From Kiloniellaceae bacterium (lineage in GTDB: Bacteria; Pseudomonadota; Alphaproteobacteria; Kiloniellales; Kiloniellaceae), in contig JAJFGK010000159.1 of assembly GCA_021776195.1 (NCBI GenBank), positions 1 to 42,463 of the forward strand: 42,463 nt of DNA, read 5' to 3'. A model generated the notes under the pieces. That model had not been told where the DNA came from, ran no database searches, and was given only the letters and a program-made list of their open reading frames with translations. Position 1 is the stretch's first letter; the number at the start of each line of letters is the position of its first letter. A program made the translations under genes and the position numbers. Below are positions 16,061-24,159 of this stretch, piece after piece.

Positions 16061-16794
16061 CCGTGAACCGGACAATGAGATGGGCGAGACTTGTGCTTGT
16101 CCTGGGCATCGGGGCATCGGTCCTGGCGGGTCTGCACTTCCGTGGCCCACCGCGCGCCGAGGAGCCCAGTGCCGTGCAACTGGCCCAAGAGGCCGGGGCA
16201 AAGAAGAAAAAGCCGAGCGCGGCCAATTCCTTCAACCGTTTGCTCAAGAAACCAGCCTCGGCCGCGAACGCCAGCCCGGCGGAGGACGGAATTCATGACC
16301 CCGCCAACCCGGGAACCCACTCCCTGCAGTGGCCGTCCGAGGCCTTCCAGGATCTGCCGCCCAGCGGCGACGGCAACCGAGTCAATTGGGTCAAGGCGCT
16401 GGAGGAGGGCTCGATCGCGCCTTGGGTCGATCTGGAAGACCCCGAAGCCGAGCCCTTCCTTCTCGATCTGGTCATCGTGCGGGAGGTGAAGGGCAGTATG
16501 CCGAACGTCGTCTATCCACATCAGCCGCACACTGAGTGGCTGGATTGCAGCAACTGTCACGACGAAATCTTCGTGCCTGCCAAGGGCGAGAACCAAATCA
16601 GCATGGCCGGCATCCTTCTGGGCCAGCAATGCGGCGTTTGTCACGGCAAGGTGGCTTTCCCGGTCTCGGATTGCAAACGCTGTCACTCGCAGCCAAAGAC
16701 GCCTGAGCAGCTCGAATCCCTCGCCTCGGGATCCGCCTGGCGACAGATCGGGTCGGACGAACCCAAAGCGACGGCCGAGCCGCCGCAGAACTAG
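16057..16794 (+). CDS. Trihaem c7-type cytochrome (long form)
   Basis: A 245-residue exported or membrane-anchored cytochrome. A basic N-terminus and hydrophobic stretch (LVLVLGIGASVLAGL) are followed by a Lys/Ala-rich spacer, then a conserved non-haem region (DGIHDPANPGTHSLQ, RVNWVKALEEGSIAPW). The C-terminal trihaem domain has CSNCH, CGVCH and CKRCH within YPHQPHTEWLDCSNCH and FPVSDCKRCH. The whole arrangement recurs in the gene at 31979-32626, so this is the second member of a duplicated trihaem pair. The order short-long here is reversed at the other locus. It probably forms a complex with the short trihaem protein. Confidence 0.88.
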   Translation: MTVNRTMRWARLVLVLGIGASVLAGLHFRGPPRAEEPSAVQLAQEAGAKKKKPSAANSFNRLLKKPASAANASPAEDGIHDPANPGTHSLQWPSEAFQDLPPSGDGNRVNWVKALEEGSIAPWVDLEDPEAEPFLLDLVIVREVKGSMPNVVYPHQPHTEWLDCSNCHDEIFVPAKGENQISMAGILLGQQCGVCHGKVAFPVSDCKRCHSQPKTPEQLESLASGSAWRQIGSDEPKATAEPPQN

Positions 16795-16847
16795 CCGCGA
16801 GGATTCCGTCCTGCGCGATGCCGAGGTCTAGTCAAGGAGAACCGAGA

Positions 16848-17747
16848 GTGGCTCACAAGCCGAGATCTACAGTTTTGCAGGCTCTGGCGCTCTGTCTCGT
16901 TTTCGCCGTCGCGGCGCCAACCCAGCTCGTCGCCCAGACGGAGAATAGGTTGCCTGTCGATCAGGTCACGACGCAGCAAAAGGCCCTCTTTGTCGAGAAT
17001 CTGGTGACCAAGTCCGTCGCCGCGCAAACGATCGAACGAAGCGGCGACAGTGGCGCGCAGGGGGCGCTGACGAAAGCCCGCGCGCTTGTCGCCGAGGCGA
17101 AGGGCGACCTGGCGGCAGGCAACTACGAGGCGGCAAACGCAAAGGTCGACAACGCCTTGCGGCTGATCAACACCGAAGCGCGGCGCCTATCGCAAGCCGG
17201 CGTCAAGCAGACCCGCCTAGAAGAAGCCTACGCAAAACGACTTCACACCGTGGAGACCTTTCTTGCGGCCTACGAGCGAGTGGCCGAGGAAAAGTCCTTG
17301 AGTGCGGCCACGACGTCCCAGGTGGCGGCGATCACCGCAAAAGTGGGGGAGGCACGGGTTTTTGCCAAGGATGGTGCCTATCAGGCGGCCAATGATCTGC
17401 TGGATGAAGCCTATCAGACCGCCCGGGGCGACATCCGCAGCCTGCGCGAAGGCGAGACGCTGACTCGCTCGCTGCATTTCGATACGCCCGACGAGGAGTA
17501 CGACTACGAAAAGGACCGCAACGACAGCCACATCATGCTGTTGCGCTTTGCGCTGAGCGACAAGGCACCGCCGGCCAGCTTCGTCGAGCGGATTGACGGT
17601 CTGCGCGCCGAAGCCGCGAGTCTGCGCGGCCTGGCCGAGCAGGAGGCCGATTCCGGTCAGTTTCCGACAGCGATCGATTCGTTGGTCCAGTCGACCGACA
17701 AGCTGCTCAAGGCACTGCGGATGACCGGGCTCTACATCCCGGGATGA
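16848..17747 (+). CDS. Exported helical protein, unknown family (paralogue 1)
   Basis: I do not recognise this family. A GTG at 16848, preceded by AAGGAGA at good spacing, gives a 299-residue protein with a signal peptide (VLQALALCLVFAVAAPTQLVAQ). The remainder is almost entirely alpha-helical, with TPR-like or coiled-coil segments (AKGDLAAGNYEAANAKVDNAL; FAKDGAYQAANDLLDEAY). A landmark is LTRSLHFDTPDEEYDYEKDRN near residue 205-225. The end reads DSLVQSTDKLLKALRMTGLYIPG. The next gene encodes a paralogue with the same landmark (RLSFATSEEELEYERRRN) and the same end. No haem or metal motif is present. The position between cytochromes suggests a periplasmic structural or sensory partner. An ATG 30 bases upstream is less likely because it lacks a ribosome binding site. 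Confidence 0.75.
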   Translation: MAHKPRSTVLQALALCLVFAVAAPTQLVAQTENRLPVDQVTTQQKALFVENLVTKSVAAQTIERSGDSGAQGALTKARALVAEAKGDLAAGNYEAANAKVDNALRLINTEARRLSQAGVKQTRLEEAYAKRLHTVETFLAAYERVAEEKSLSAATTSQVAAITAKVGEARVFAKDGAYQAANDLLDEAYQTARGDIRSLREGETLTRSLHFDTPDEEYDYEKDRNDSHIMLLRFALSDKAPPASFVERIDGLRAEAASLRGLAEQEADSGQFPTAIDSLVQSTDKLLKALRMTGLYIPG

Positions 17748-17781
17748 ATAGGGGACGGCGCCACGTGTCGAGTTTGGGACC

Positions 17782-18780
17782 ATGACCGACCGCCATCAAG
17801 CAGGTGCCGCGAGAAAGCCCCGAACGCGGGGGCCCAAGACAGGATTTCTGACTGTCTGTCTGGCTGGTCTGGCGATGGCGATCACCGAAGCAGGCGCAGC
17901 GGTTGTAACACCCTTGCCATTGGCTCGGGCGAATGCCGCCCGGCCCCTTCTCGTTGCCAGCGAGACCAGATCGAACAGCGACGAGCAGCGCGCTATCCTG
18001 GAACAAAAGCTCCGACTGCTGGCGGCCTATCTCCAATCGCCGGCCATTCGCCGCATTGCGAAAGAGAACAACCAAGCCGCCAACGAGCTGCTTCACTCGG
18101 CCGAAACTCTGCGCGAGAGCGCGCGCGTGCGATTGGCCAATGGCGACCTGGAAGCCAGTGGCGCCGCCCTGGACAGGGCCTTACAGCAGGTTTCCGCGGC
18201 AAAGCGCCTGGTGCGCGGTGTCGGCGCCCGTTCGGACAGCGAGCGATCAAAGGCGCAGTTCGCACGGATGACGCGCGAGATCGAGAGCTACCTCCGTTCT
18301 CTCCGTCAGGCCCTGGGGGAGGACCCAGGCGACAATGGCATCGCGGCTAGCCTGGAGCAGGTGGAAAACCGGGTCGCCGAGGCGAAAAGGATCGCGGAAG
18401 ATGGCCGGAACATGGCCGCAGTCGAGCGTCTCAGTGAGGCCTATCAGGCGGCCCTGCTGCTTGTCGTACGTCTGCGCGGCGGGCAGACGGTGGCCTACCG
18501 GCTGTCTTTCGCCACCTCGGAAGAAGAATTGGAATACGAGCGCCGGCGCAATGCCAGCTATCAAACGCTTGTCGAGCTCGTGCTGCAAGAAGGCCAACCC
18601 GTGCCGAGCGGTCTGCGGTCTGTCATCGAACGCCATCTTGAGGAAAGCCGGGCCTTGAGGCTTCAAGCGGACCAGGCGGCGGCGACCGGCAATCATGCTG
18701 CCGCCATCACCACTTTGGAGGACTCAACGGGCCGTCTGGTCCGGGCGCTTCAGGCGTCGGGACTACCGGTTACCGAGTGA
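17782..18780 (+). CDS. Exported helical protein, unknown family (paralogue 2)
   Basis: A 332-residue paralogue of the preceding protein, 34 bases downstream. The N-terminus is long and basic, then hydrophobic (TGFLTVCLAGLAMAITEAGA), which suggests export. Helical repeats follow (SPAIRRIAKENNQAANELLHSA; VRLANGDLEASGAALDRAL). The landmark AYRLSFATSEEELEYERRRN is near residue 237-257, and the end AITTLEDSTGRLVRALQASGLPV matches paralogue 1. No cysteine pairs, haem sites or enzymatic motifs are seen. Conservation of the YE-x2-RN block in both copies points to a functional surface. The function is unknown. The tandem arrangement suggests a heterodimer or a duplicated stalk in the periplasm. Confidence 0.75.
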   Translation: MTDRHQAGAARKPRTRGPKTGFLTVCLAGLAMAITEAGAAVVTPLPLARANAARPLLVASETRSNSDEQRAILEQKLRLLAAYLQSPAIRRIAKENNQAANELLHSAETLRESARVRLANGDLEASGAALDRALQQVSAAKRLVRGVGARSDSERSKAQFARMTREIESYLRSLRQALGEDPGDNGIAASLEQVENRVAEAKRIAEDGRNMAAVERLSEAYQAALLLVVRLRGGQTVAYRLSFATSEEELEYERRRNASYQTLVELVLQEGQPVPSGLRSVIERHLEESRALRLQADQAAATGNHAAAITTLEDSTGRLVRALQASGLPVTE

Positions 18781-18840
18781 CGGCAAAGACGCTGGAGTTT
18801 GTTGAAAGAGCGACACGAACTTAGAGGACGGGATTTCCAG

Positions 18841-19632
18841 ATGCCCCAGTTCGCCAAGACGTTACCGGTTCTGGTCGTTGCCTTCGCGCTGAGCGGACTC
18901 TGGCCCACTGCGGCGGCGGCAGCCGACCTCTCGCTGGTCGAGGCGATCAACATGGCGGGGCGGCAAAGAATGCTGACCCAGCGCATCGTGCGCAGCTACT
19001 GCCAGGTCGGGCTCCAGGTCATGCCCGAGGAGTCGGCGGTGCAGCTCGAACAGGCCGCCCTATTGTTTGAGAGGCAGTTGGGCGAGCTCAAGGCCTTCGT
19101 GACCGACCCCAGAGTGCGCGATGCCCTGGGTCAGGTCGACCAACTCTGGACCAAGTTCGTGACCATTGCCCGCATGCCTCCCAGTCAAGTGGGTGCCCGA
19201 CAACTGACCTTCTGGGACGACGATCTCCTCTTCGCCTCGCACAAGGTCGTTCGGTTGCTGCAGGACCGTTCCGGTCGGCAGATCGCTCGCCTCGTCAACA
19301 TCGCAGGCCGTCAGCGCATGCTTTCGCAGCGAATGGCCAAGCTTTACATGCTCAAGGAATGGGGTTTGGCGACCGTCTCGATCGAGCAAGACCTCGATGC
19401 GGCGCGCAATGAGTTCGCTGGCGCATTAGCCCTGCTGAGAGACCGGCCGGAGAACACGTCCGAGATCAATCAGGCGCTCGATGAGGTCGCGTTGCAGTGG
19501 AGCTGGTTCGACAATGCCTTGGGTCTGCGCGAGGTCGAGGCCTATCGTCTGGTGATCGCCGACACCAGCGAGACAATCCTGCTTATGATGGACCGGGTGA
19601 CGAAACTATACGAGGCCCTTGCAACGCCATGA
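18841..19632 (+). CDS. Periplasmic protein with two PilJ/NarX-type domains
   Basis: A 263-residue exported protein (signal MPQFAKTLPVLVVAFALSGL to AAAA) made of two PilJ-type four-helix sensor repeats. The hallmark appears twice: INMAGRQRMLTQRIVRSY near residue 35-52 and VNIAGRQRMLSQRMAKLY near residue 155-172. In NarX/NarQ and PilJ this region forms the periplasmic ligand-sensing bundle, and in NarX it binds nitrate. Here no transmembrane helix beyond the signal, no HAMP and no kinase or methyl-accepting domain follow, so it is a stand-alone soluble sensor or binding protein. It overlaps the next gene by 4 bases. A TTG 42 bases upstream is possible, but the ATG gives the better signal peptide. 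The ligand is unknown. Confidence 0.85.
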   Translation: MPQFAKTLPVLVVAFALSGLWPTAAAAADLSLVEAINMAGRQRMLTQRIVRSYCQVGLQVMPEESAVQLEQAALLFERQLGELKAFVTDPRVRDALGQVDQLWTKFVTIARMPPSQVGARQLTFWDDDLLFASHKVVRLLQDRSGRQIARLVNIAGRQRMLSQRMAKLYMLKEWGLATVSIEQDLDAARNEFAGALALLRDRPENTSEINQALDEVALQWSWFDNALGLREVEAYRLVIADTSETILLMMDRVTKLYEALATP

Positions 19633-20750
19633 CAGCAAGCTCGAGCGCAGCGCGGTCGATTGCCCAGGGCCTTGTCCGGCACGGCTCCCTGCCTGCCTTG
19701 GCCGCCGTGGCAGTGGCTTGGCTACTGGGAAGTTGCGCCGTCGGCCCCCCGGCCCGCGCGCCCTCCCTTGAGCCTGAGGCCGCCGCGCCCGTTTGGCCTT
19801 CGCCGCCGGACCCGCCACGCTACGTCTTCGTTCGCACGCTCGTTGGCGAGCGCGACTTCGTCGGTCCTGAAGACGAAACGGTCGACGCCGTAACCGATGC
19901 CCTGCGGTGGGTTGCCGGGCTGGTTCTCGGCGACCCGGAGTATCTGGAGCTCCGCCGCCCGGTGAGCGGACTGGTTGACCGGCGCGGCCGGGTCCATGTC
20001 GTCGACGTGAGCCATCGCGCCGTGATGGTCTTCGACATGCCAGCCGCGCAGCTCCAGAAGTGGCAGCTGGCCGCCGAGGGTCTTCTCTTCAAATCGCCGA
20101 TCGGTATCGCGGCCGACCTCAACGATGGGATCCTGGTTACCGACTCCGAATTGGCGGAGGTCTTCCGGCTCGATGCCGACGGCCGGCCTCTGGGGCGGTT
20201 CGGCAAGGGTCTGCTCGAGCGTCCCACGGGGATCGCCCGGGACCCGGCCAGCGGCCTCATCTACGTCGCCGACACCGTGCGACACGATGTGAAGGTTTTC
20301 GATGCCGGCGGCGAACTTGTCGACCTGCTGGGTCATCGCGGTCGCCGTGGCGGCAGCTTCAACGGCCCCACCCACCTGGCCTTCGACGATGGCCGGCTCT
20401 ACGTCTCGGATTCTCTCAATTTCCGCGTTCAAGTTCTCGATCCGGAGAGCGACGAGCAGTTGGTCTTTGGGGAAGTCGGTCTCTTTGTCGGCAATCTGAC
20501 CCGCCCCAAGGGCGTTACGATCGGTGGCGGTGGTCGCATCTATGTGGTCGAGTCCTATTTCGATCATCTGCTGGTTTACGACCGCACCGGTCAACTGCTC
20601 CTCGCCATCGGCGGCGCCGGCCAGGAGATCGGCCAGTTCTATCTGCCCGCCGGTGCCTGGACCGATCCACAGGGACGCGTCTATGTGGCCGATATGTTCA
20701 ATGGCCGGGTTGTCGTCCTGAAAGAACTGAGCGAGGCCGCAGTGCCATGA
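19629..20750 (+). CDS. NHL-repeat lipoprotein (second copy)
   Basis: A 373-residue lipoprotein: a hydrophobic signal and LLGSC lipobox, then a proline-rich spacer (PPDPPRYVFVRTL) and six NHL repeats such as RPTGIARDPASGLIYVADT, GPTHLAFDDGRLYVSDSLNF and LPAGAWTDPQGRVYVADMFN. It resembles the NHL lipoprotein at 10131 in layout, including the PRYxxxxT segment before the propeller, so the cluster carries two such propellers. This one is translationally coupled (ATGA overlaps) to the PilJ protein before it and the 11-haem cytochrome after it. That coupling suggests these three form one complex, probably on the periplasmic face of the outer membrane. Confidence 0.87.
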   Translation: MTASSSAARSIAQGLVRHGSLPALAAVAVAWLLGSCAVGPPARAPSLEPEAAAPVWPSPPDPPRYVFVRTLVGERDFVGPEDETVDAVTDALRWVAGLVLGDPEYLELRRPVSGLVDRRGRVHVVDVSHRAVMVFDMPAAQLQKWQLAAEGLLFKSPIGIAADLNDGILVTDSELAEVFRLDADGRPLGRFGKGLLERPTGIARDPASGLIYVADTVRHDVKVFDAGGELVDLLGHRGRRGGSFNGPTHLAFDDGRLYVSDSLNFRVQVLDPESDEQLVFGEVGLFVGNLTRPKGVTIGGGGRIYVVESYFDHLLVYDRTGQLLLAIGGAGQEIGQFYLPAGAWTDPQGRVYVADMFNGRVVVLKELSEAAVP

Positions 20751-23155
20751 GGTTCCCAGCCGTCTCTTCGAGCCTCCTGCACTCGCTTCTGGCGGGCTTG
20801 GTTGCCTTCGCCCTTTTCCTGCTGCTCGCGCTGCCTATTCGCGCCGAGCGCATCTCGGATGTGCGCAACACGGTGCACAATCTATCGGTCTCGGGACCGG
20901 GCAGCGTTAAGGCCACCGCCGAGGATGAGATCTGCGTCTTCTGCCACACGCCGCACCACGCCGATCAGGCCGCGCCGACCCCACTCTGGAACCGCAGCCT
21001 GTCCGGCGCGACCTACACGCCCTACACCTCGAGCTCGTTGGATGCCTTGGGACTGGGCCAGCCAGGCGGCAGCAGCAAGCTCTGCCTTTCCTGTCATGAC
21101 GGCACGATCGCGCTCGGCGCGGTCAATGTCCTGAATGGCGCCTTCACCGATCAGGACCCGGCGACCGAGGACATCCCCCTGGTCGGCACCGGACCAGGGG
21201 GCACCATCCCGCTCGGCGAGGGCGATCAAAGCGGTTTCACGCGCAGGCTTGGCACCGACCTGACCAACGATCATCCGATCTCCTTCACCTACGACGATAA
21301 CCTGGCGCTGAACGATGGTGAACTTCGGCTTCCCAGCGTCACGCCGGCGATCGACAATCGTATTCCCGGCGTGCGCCCCGATATCCCACTCGAGGACAAC
21401 CAGCTCCAGTGCACCTCCTGCCATGATCCGCACATTCGCGACACGATCGAGACCCAGATCAAGTTTCTGCGGCTCCATCGCTTCCAGCAGTTCGAGCCGG
21501 TCGGCGGTACCTTCGACAAGGCCAACGACAGCATTTGTCTGGCCTGCCATGATAAGGACGGCTGGGTCGGTTCGGCCCACGCCAATGCTTTCGTGGCTGA
21601 CGAAGTCTACTCCGCTCAGGCGTCAAACCTGAGAGAGTTTCCCGCCAACCTTCCGGTATGGCGGGCGGCCTGCCTCAATTGCCATGACAGTCACACTGTC
21701 GAGGGTGCACAGCGCCTGCTGCGCGAGGGCACCGATAGCATCTCGGTGCCAAAGCTGGGCGGCAATTCGGCACAGGAAGAAACCTGCTACCAGTGCCACT
21801 CCCAGGATGGTGGGGTGCTGGTGAACCAAGGAACGGCGAACTTTCCCGTGCCGGACGTGAAGACCGATTTCCAGAGCTTTCGGCACATGCCAATTGCCGA
21901 GCAGCCCGAGGTCCACGATGTCGGGACCGCGTCACAGGCCCAGCCGGGCAGAGACCTGCTGGAATCCCAGACCCTGCTCGGCAAGGGTGCACCCGGAAAC
22001 CGCCACGTCGAGTGTACCGATTGTCATAACCCCCACAGGGTGATCAAAAAGCGACTCTTCAACGATGTCGCCATCACGCCCGATCCGGCCGGTACGCACC
22101 AACATCAGGCGAACAGCCTGCACACCAACCTGGCTTCGGGCGTCCTCAAGGGGACCTGGGGTGTCGAGCCGGTCTATGCCTCGTCGGCCTTCCTCTCGAC
22201 TCCCATCGACTTCAACTTGAAACGCGGCAATCCCCCGGTTGGAGCCTCCACCGACAGCAACAGCCCCTGGACGACGCGAGAATACCAGATCTGTCTCAAG
22301 TGCCACTCGACCTACGGCTATGATACGCCTCCCGATCTCGGGACCTCGCAAGGCTCGACCTTGCCGGGGACCAATGGACTGCAGCGCTACACCGATCAGG
22401 CAATGGAGTTCCAGGCGCCGCTGGCTGACACCGGTGAACCGGGCGGCAATCATCGCTCCTGGCACCCGGTCATCGAGTCGACCGGGCGAACCACCCTGGT
22501 GCGCCAGGCCGACAACGCCAATTGGCTGTCGCCATGGAACAACGATGCCTTCATTGGCACCCAGACAATGTATTGCTCGGACTGCCACGGCTCGGACACG
22601 GCGCCGGGAACCGTCGAGCCCTCGGGCGGCGAGGACGGCCAGCCCTGGGGGCCGCATGGTTCGACCCATGACTTCATCCTAAAGGGCGAGTGGAACGAGT
22701 TCACCGGCGGGACCGGGACGGAAGACCACCTCTGCTTCAAATGCCATTCCTTTGCCAACTACGCGACCCGAGACGGTCGAGATTTTCCCAGTGGTTTCGG
22801 CGGACCCAAGGACCAGAACCTGCATTCCTTCCACGCCGACAAGATCGAACAGTTGCGCTGTAGCTGGTGCCACGCCGCGGTCCCGCACGGGTGGAAGAAC
22901 AAGGCTTTTCTGGTCAACCTGAACGACGTCGGACCGGAGGCCGGCCTGGCCCCGGGCACGCAGGTCCGCAACAACACAACCGCCGCCTATAACCAGGAGC
23001 CTTACTATCTGAACTCGTTCTTGAAGGTCATCACCTTCGCCACCAGCGGCAACTGGCAAGAAGCGGACTGCGGCTCGAGCGGGCCGCCTGGCAATGGCGA
23101 GGTGGGACGCGACTGGATGCGAGACAGCAATGAGAACTGCGAGAACCCACCATGA
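20747..23155 (+). CDS. Undecahaem (11 CXXCH) c-type cytochrome
   Basis: An 802-residue exported cytochrome with signal peptide (HSLLAGLVAFALFLLLALPIRA) and 11 haem sites in order: CVFCH, CLSCH, CTSCH, CLACH, CLNCH, CYQCH, CTDCH, CLKCH, CSDCH, CFKCH, CSWCH. The first four, with CHTPH, PLWN, KLCLSCHDG, TNDHPI, CTSCHDPH and CLACHDK, reproduce the tetrahaem protein at 11419. The protein therefore looks like that module plus a seven-haem extension. A cysteine-containing tail (EADCGSS, NENCENPP) follows the last haem and could form a disulfide. The ATG overlaps the NHL gene stop, and the stop overlaps resB (ATGA at both ends). It is the largest cytochrome in the block and the best candidate for the conduit's central or surface electron carrier. 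Confidence 0.92.
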   Translation: MRFPAVSSSLLHSLLAGLVAFALFLLLALPIRAERISDVRNTVHNLSVSGPGSVKATAEDEICVFCHTPHHADQAAPTPLWNRSLSGATYTPYTSSSLDALGLGQPGGSSKLCLSCHDGTIALGAVNVLNGAFTDQDPATEDIPLVGTGPGGTIPLGEGDQSGFTRRLGTDLTNDHPISFTYDDNLALNDGELRLPSVTPAIDNRIPGVRPDIPLEDNQLQCTSCHDPHIRDTIETQIKFLRLHRFQQFEPVGGTFDKANDSICLACHDKDGWVGSAHANAFVADEVYSAQASNLREFPANLPVWRAACLNCHDSHTVEGAQRLLREGTDSISVPKLGGNSAQEETCYQCHSQDGGVLVNQGTANFPVPDVKTDFQSFRHMPIAEQPEVHDVGTASQAQPGRDLLESQTLLGKGAPGNRHVECTDCHNPHRVIKKRLFNDVAITPDPAGTHQHQANSLHTNLASGVLKGTWGVEPVYASSAFLSTPIDFNLKRGNPPVGASTDSNSPWTTREYQICLKCHSTYGYDTPPDLGTSQGSTLPGTNGLQRYTDQAMEFQAPLADTGEPGGNHRSWHPVIESTGRTTLVRQADNANWLSPWNNDAFIGTQTMYCSDCHGSDTAPGTVEPSGGEDGQPWGPHGSTHDFILKGEWNEFTGGTGTEDHLCFKCHSFANYATRDGRDFPSGFGGPKDQNLHSFHADKIEQLRCSWCHAAVPHGWKNKAFLVNLNDVGPEAGLAPGTQVRNNTTAAYNQEPYYLNSFLKVITFATSGNWQEADCGSSGPPGNGEVGRDWMRDSNENCENPP

Positions 23156-24159
23156 TGCGCCTGACCGCAACCCTGCTCAAGGCGGCTGCTTCTCTATGGT
23201 TGACGCTCGGACTGCTGATCTTCGCGGCAGGGCTGCTATTGTTCGGCCAGGTCATGGACTGGTCGCTGGCCGGTCTTACGGCCCTGCCATTCGCCGGTCT
23301 CTGCCTCAATCTGGTGGTTGCGATCGCGGTGACCCAGAAATTGCGACGCCAGGCCGGCCTCTTGGGGTTTCACCTAGCGCTGGCCATCTTGGCTTTTCTT
23401 GCCGCGGCGGACAGCTTGATGGCTCTGAAAGGGCACGTCGAGGTCACCGAGGGGGCGAGCTTCGATCCGGAACTGGTCCAGGCCCAGGAGGGACCGCTAC
23501 ATCCCTGGGGTCTCGATGAGGTCCGTTTCCTTCAGGGTGACTTTTCGATCGACTATGCCCCCAAGATGAAGCGGCGGCACACCTACAGCACCGTCTACCT
23601 ACCTGACGCCGGCGGTGGGCTGCGACCGCTCATTGTGGGCGACGACGACCCCCTGGTGTTCGGCGATTACCGCTTCTACACCTCCTTCAACAAAGGCTTC
23701 GCTCCGGTGCTGCGCTACGAGGACACCGCGGGCCAGGTGACGACGGGGGCGGTCCATCTGCCCTCCTACCCGTTGAATTACTTCAAACAGGGCAACGACT
23801 GGCGCCTGCCCGATGGCTCAGAGACCCTGAAGCTGTGGCTGCATCTGCCCGAACCGGTTTATGACGCGGAGGGGGCCTGGCGCTTCGCCAAGCCCAAGGA
23901 TGCCGTTCTCGTGGTCCTTCGCGGCGATGATCGGCGCGAGATGCATCTGGGCGACCGGCTGGTGCTGGGAACCGGCGAACTGCGCTACGAGGCGCTGGCA
24001 AGCTGGATGGGCTACACCATCGCCTTTAACCCGTTGCAGCGCTGGATGCTGGCGGCGGTCGTCGTCGGCATTTTGTGTCTTGGCTGGCACGTCGGGCGAA
24101 AGATGATCCGTGTCCCTTGGCAAACCGCGGCAATGACGGACGCTGGCCATGATGAATGA
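23152..24159 (+). CDS. resB: ResB/Ccs1-like System II cytochrome c maturation protein
   Basis: A 335-residue membrane protein of the ResB/Ccs1 family. Three hydrophobic segments at the N-terminus (LWLTLGLLIFAAGLLLFG; GLCLNLVVAIAV; LLGFHLALAILAFLAAA) are followed by a large periplasmic domain (residues about 95-285) and a last membrane helix (MLAAVVVGILCLGWHVG). Histidines in the third and fourth membrane segments (GFH, GWH) correspond to those expected to hold haem during transfer. With CcsA it forms the haem exporter and apocytochrome-haem ligase of System II. It is coupled by ATGA overlap to the 11-haem cytochrome and overlaps ccsA by 11 bases. System II is unusual in Alphaproteobacteria, and this window also encodes System I genes. 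Confidence 0.87.
   Translation: MMRLTATLLKAAASLWLTLGLLIFAAGLLLFGQVMDWSLAGLTALPFAGLCLNLVVAIAVTQKLRRQAGLLGFHLALAILAFLAAADSLMALKGHVEVTEGASFDPELVQAQEGPLHPWGLDEVRFLQGDFSIDYAPKMKRRHTYSTVYLPDAGGGLRPLIVGDDDPLVFGDYRFYTSFNKGFAPVLRYEDTAGQVTTGAVHLPSYPLNYFKQGNDWRLPDGSETLKLWLHLPEPVYDAEGAWRFAKPKDAVLVVLRGDDRREMHLGDRLVLGTGELRYEALASWMGYTIAFNPLQRWMLAAVVVGILCLGWHVGRKMIRVPWQTAAMTDAGHDE

Noticed and set aside
20060..20746. N-terminal extension of the 11-haem protein by more than 200 residues
   Set aside because: It lies inside the NHL gene in another frame, and the ATG at 20747 is followed by a proper signal peptide and overlaps the previous stop as ATGA.
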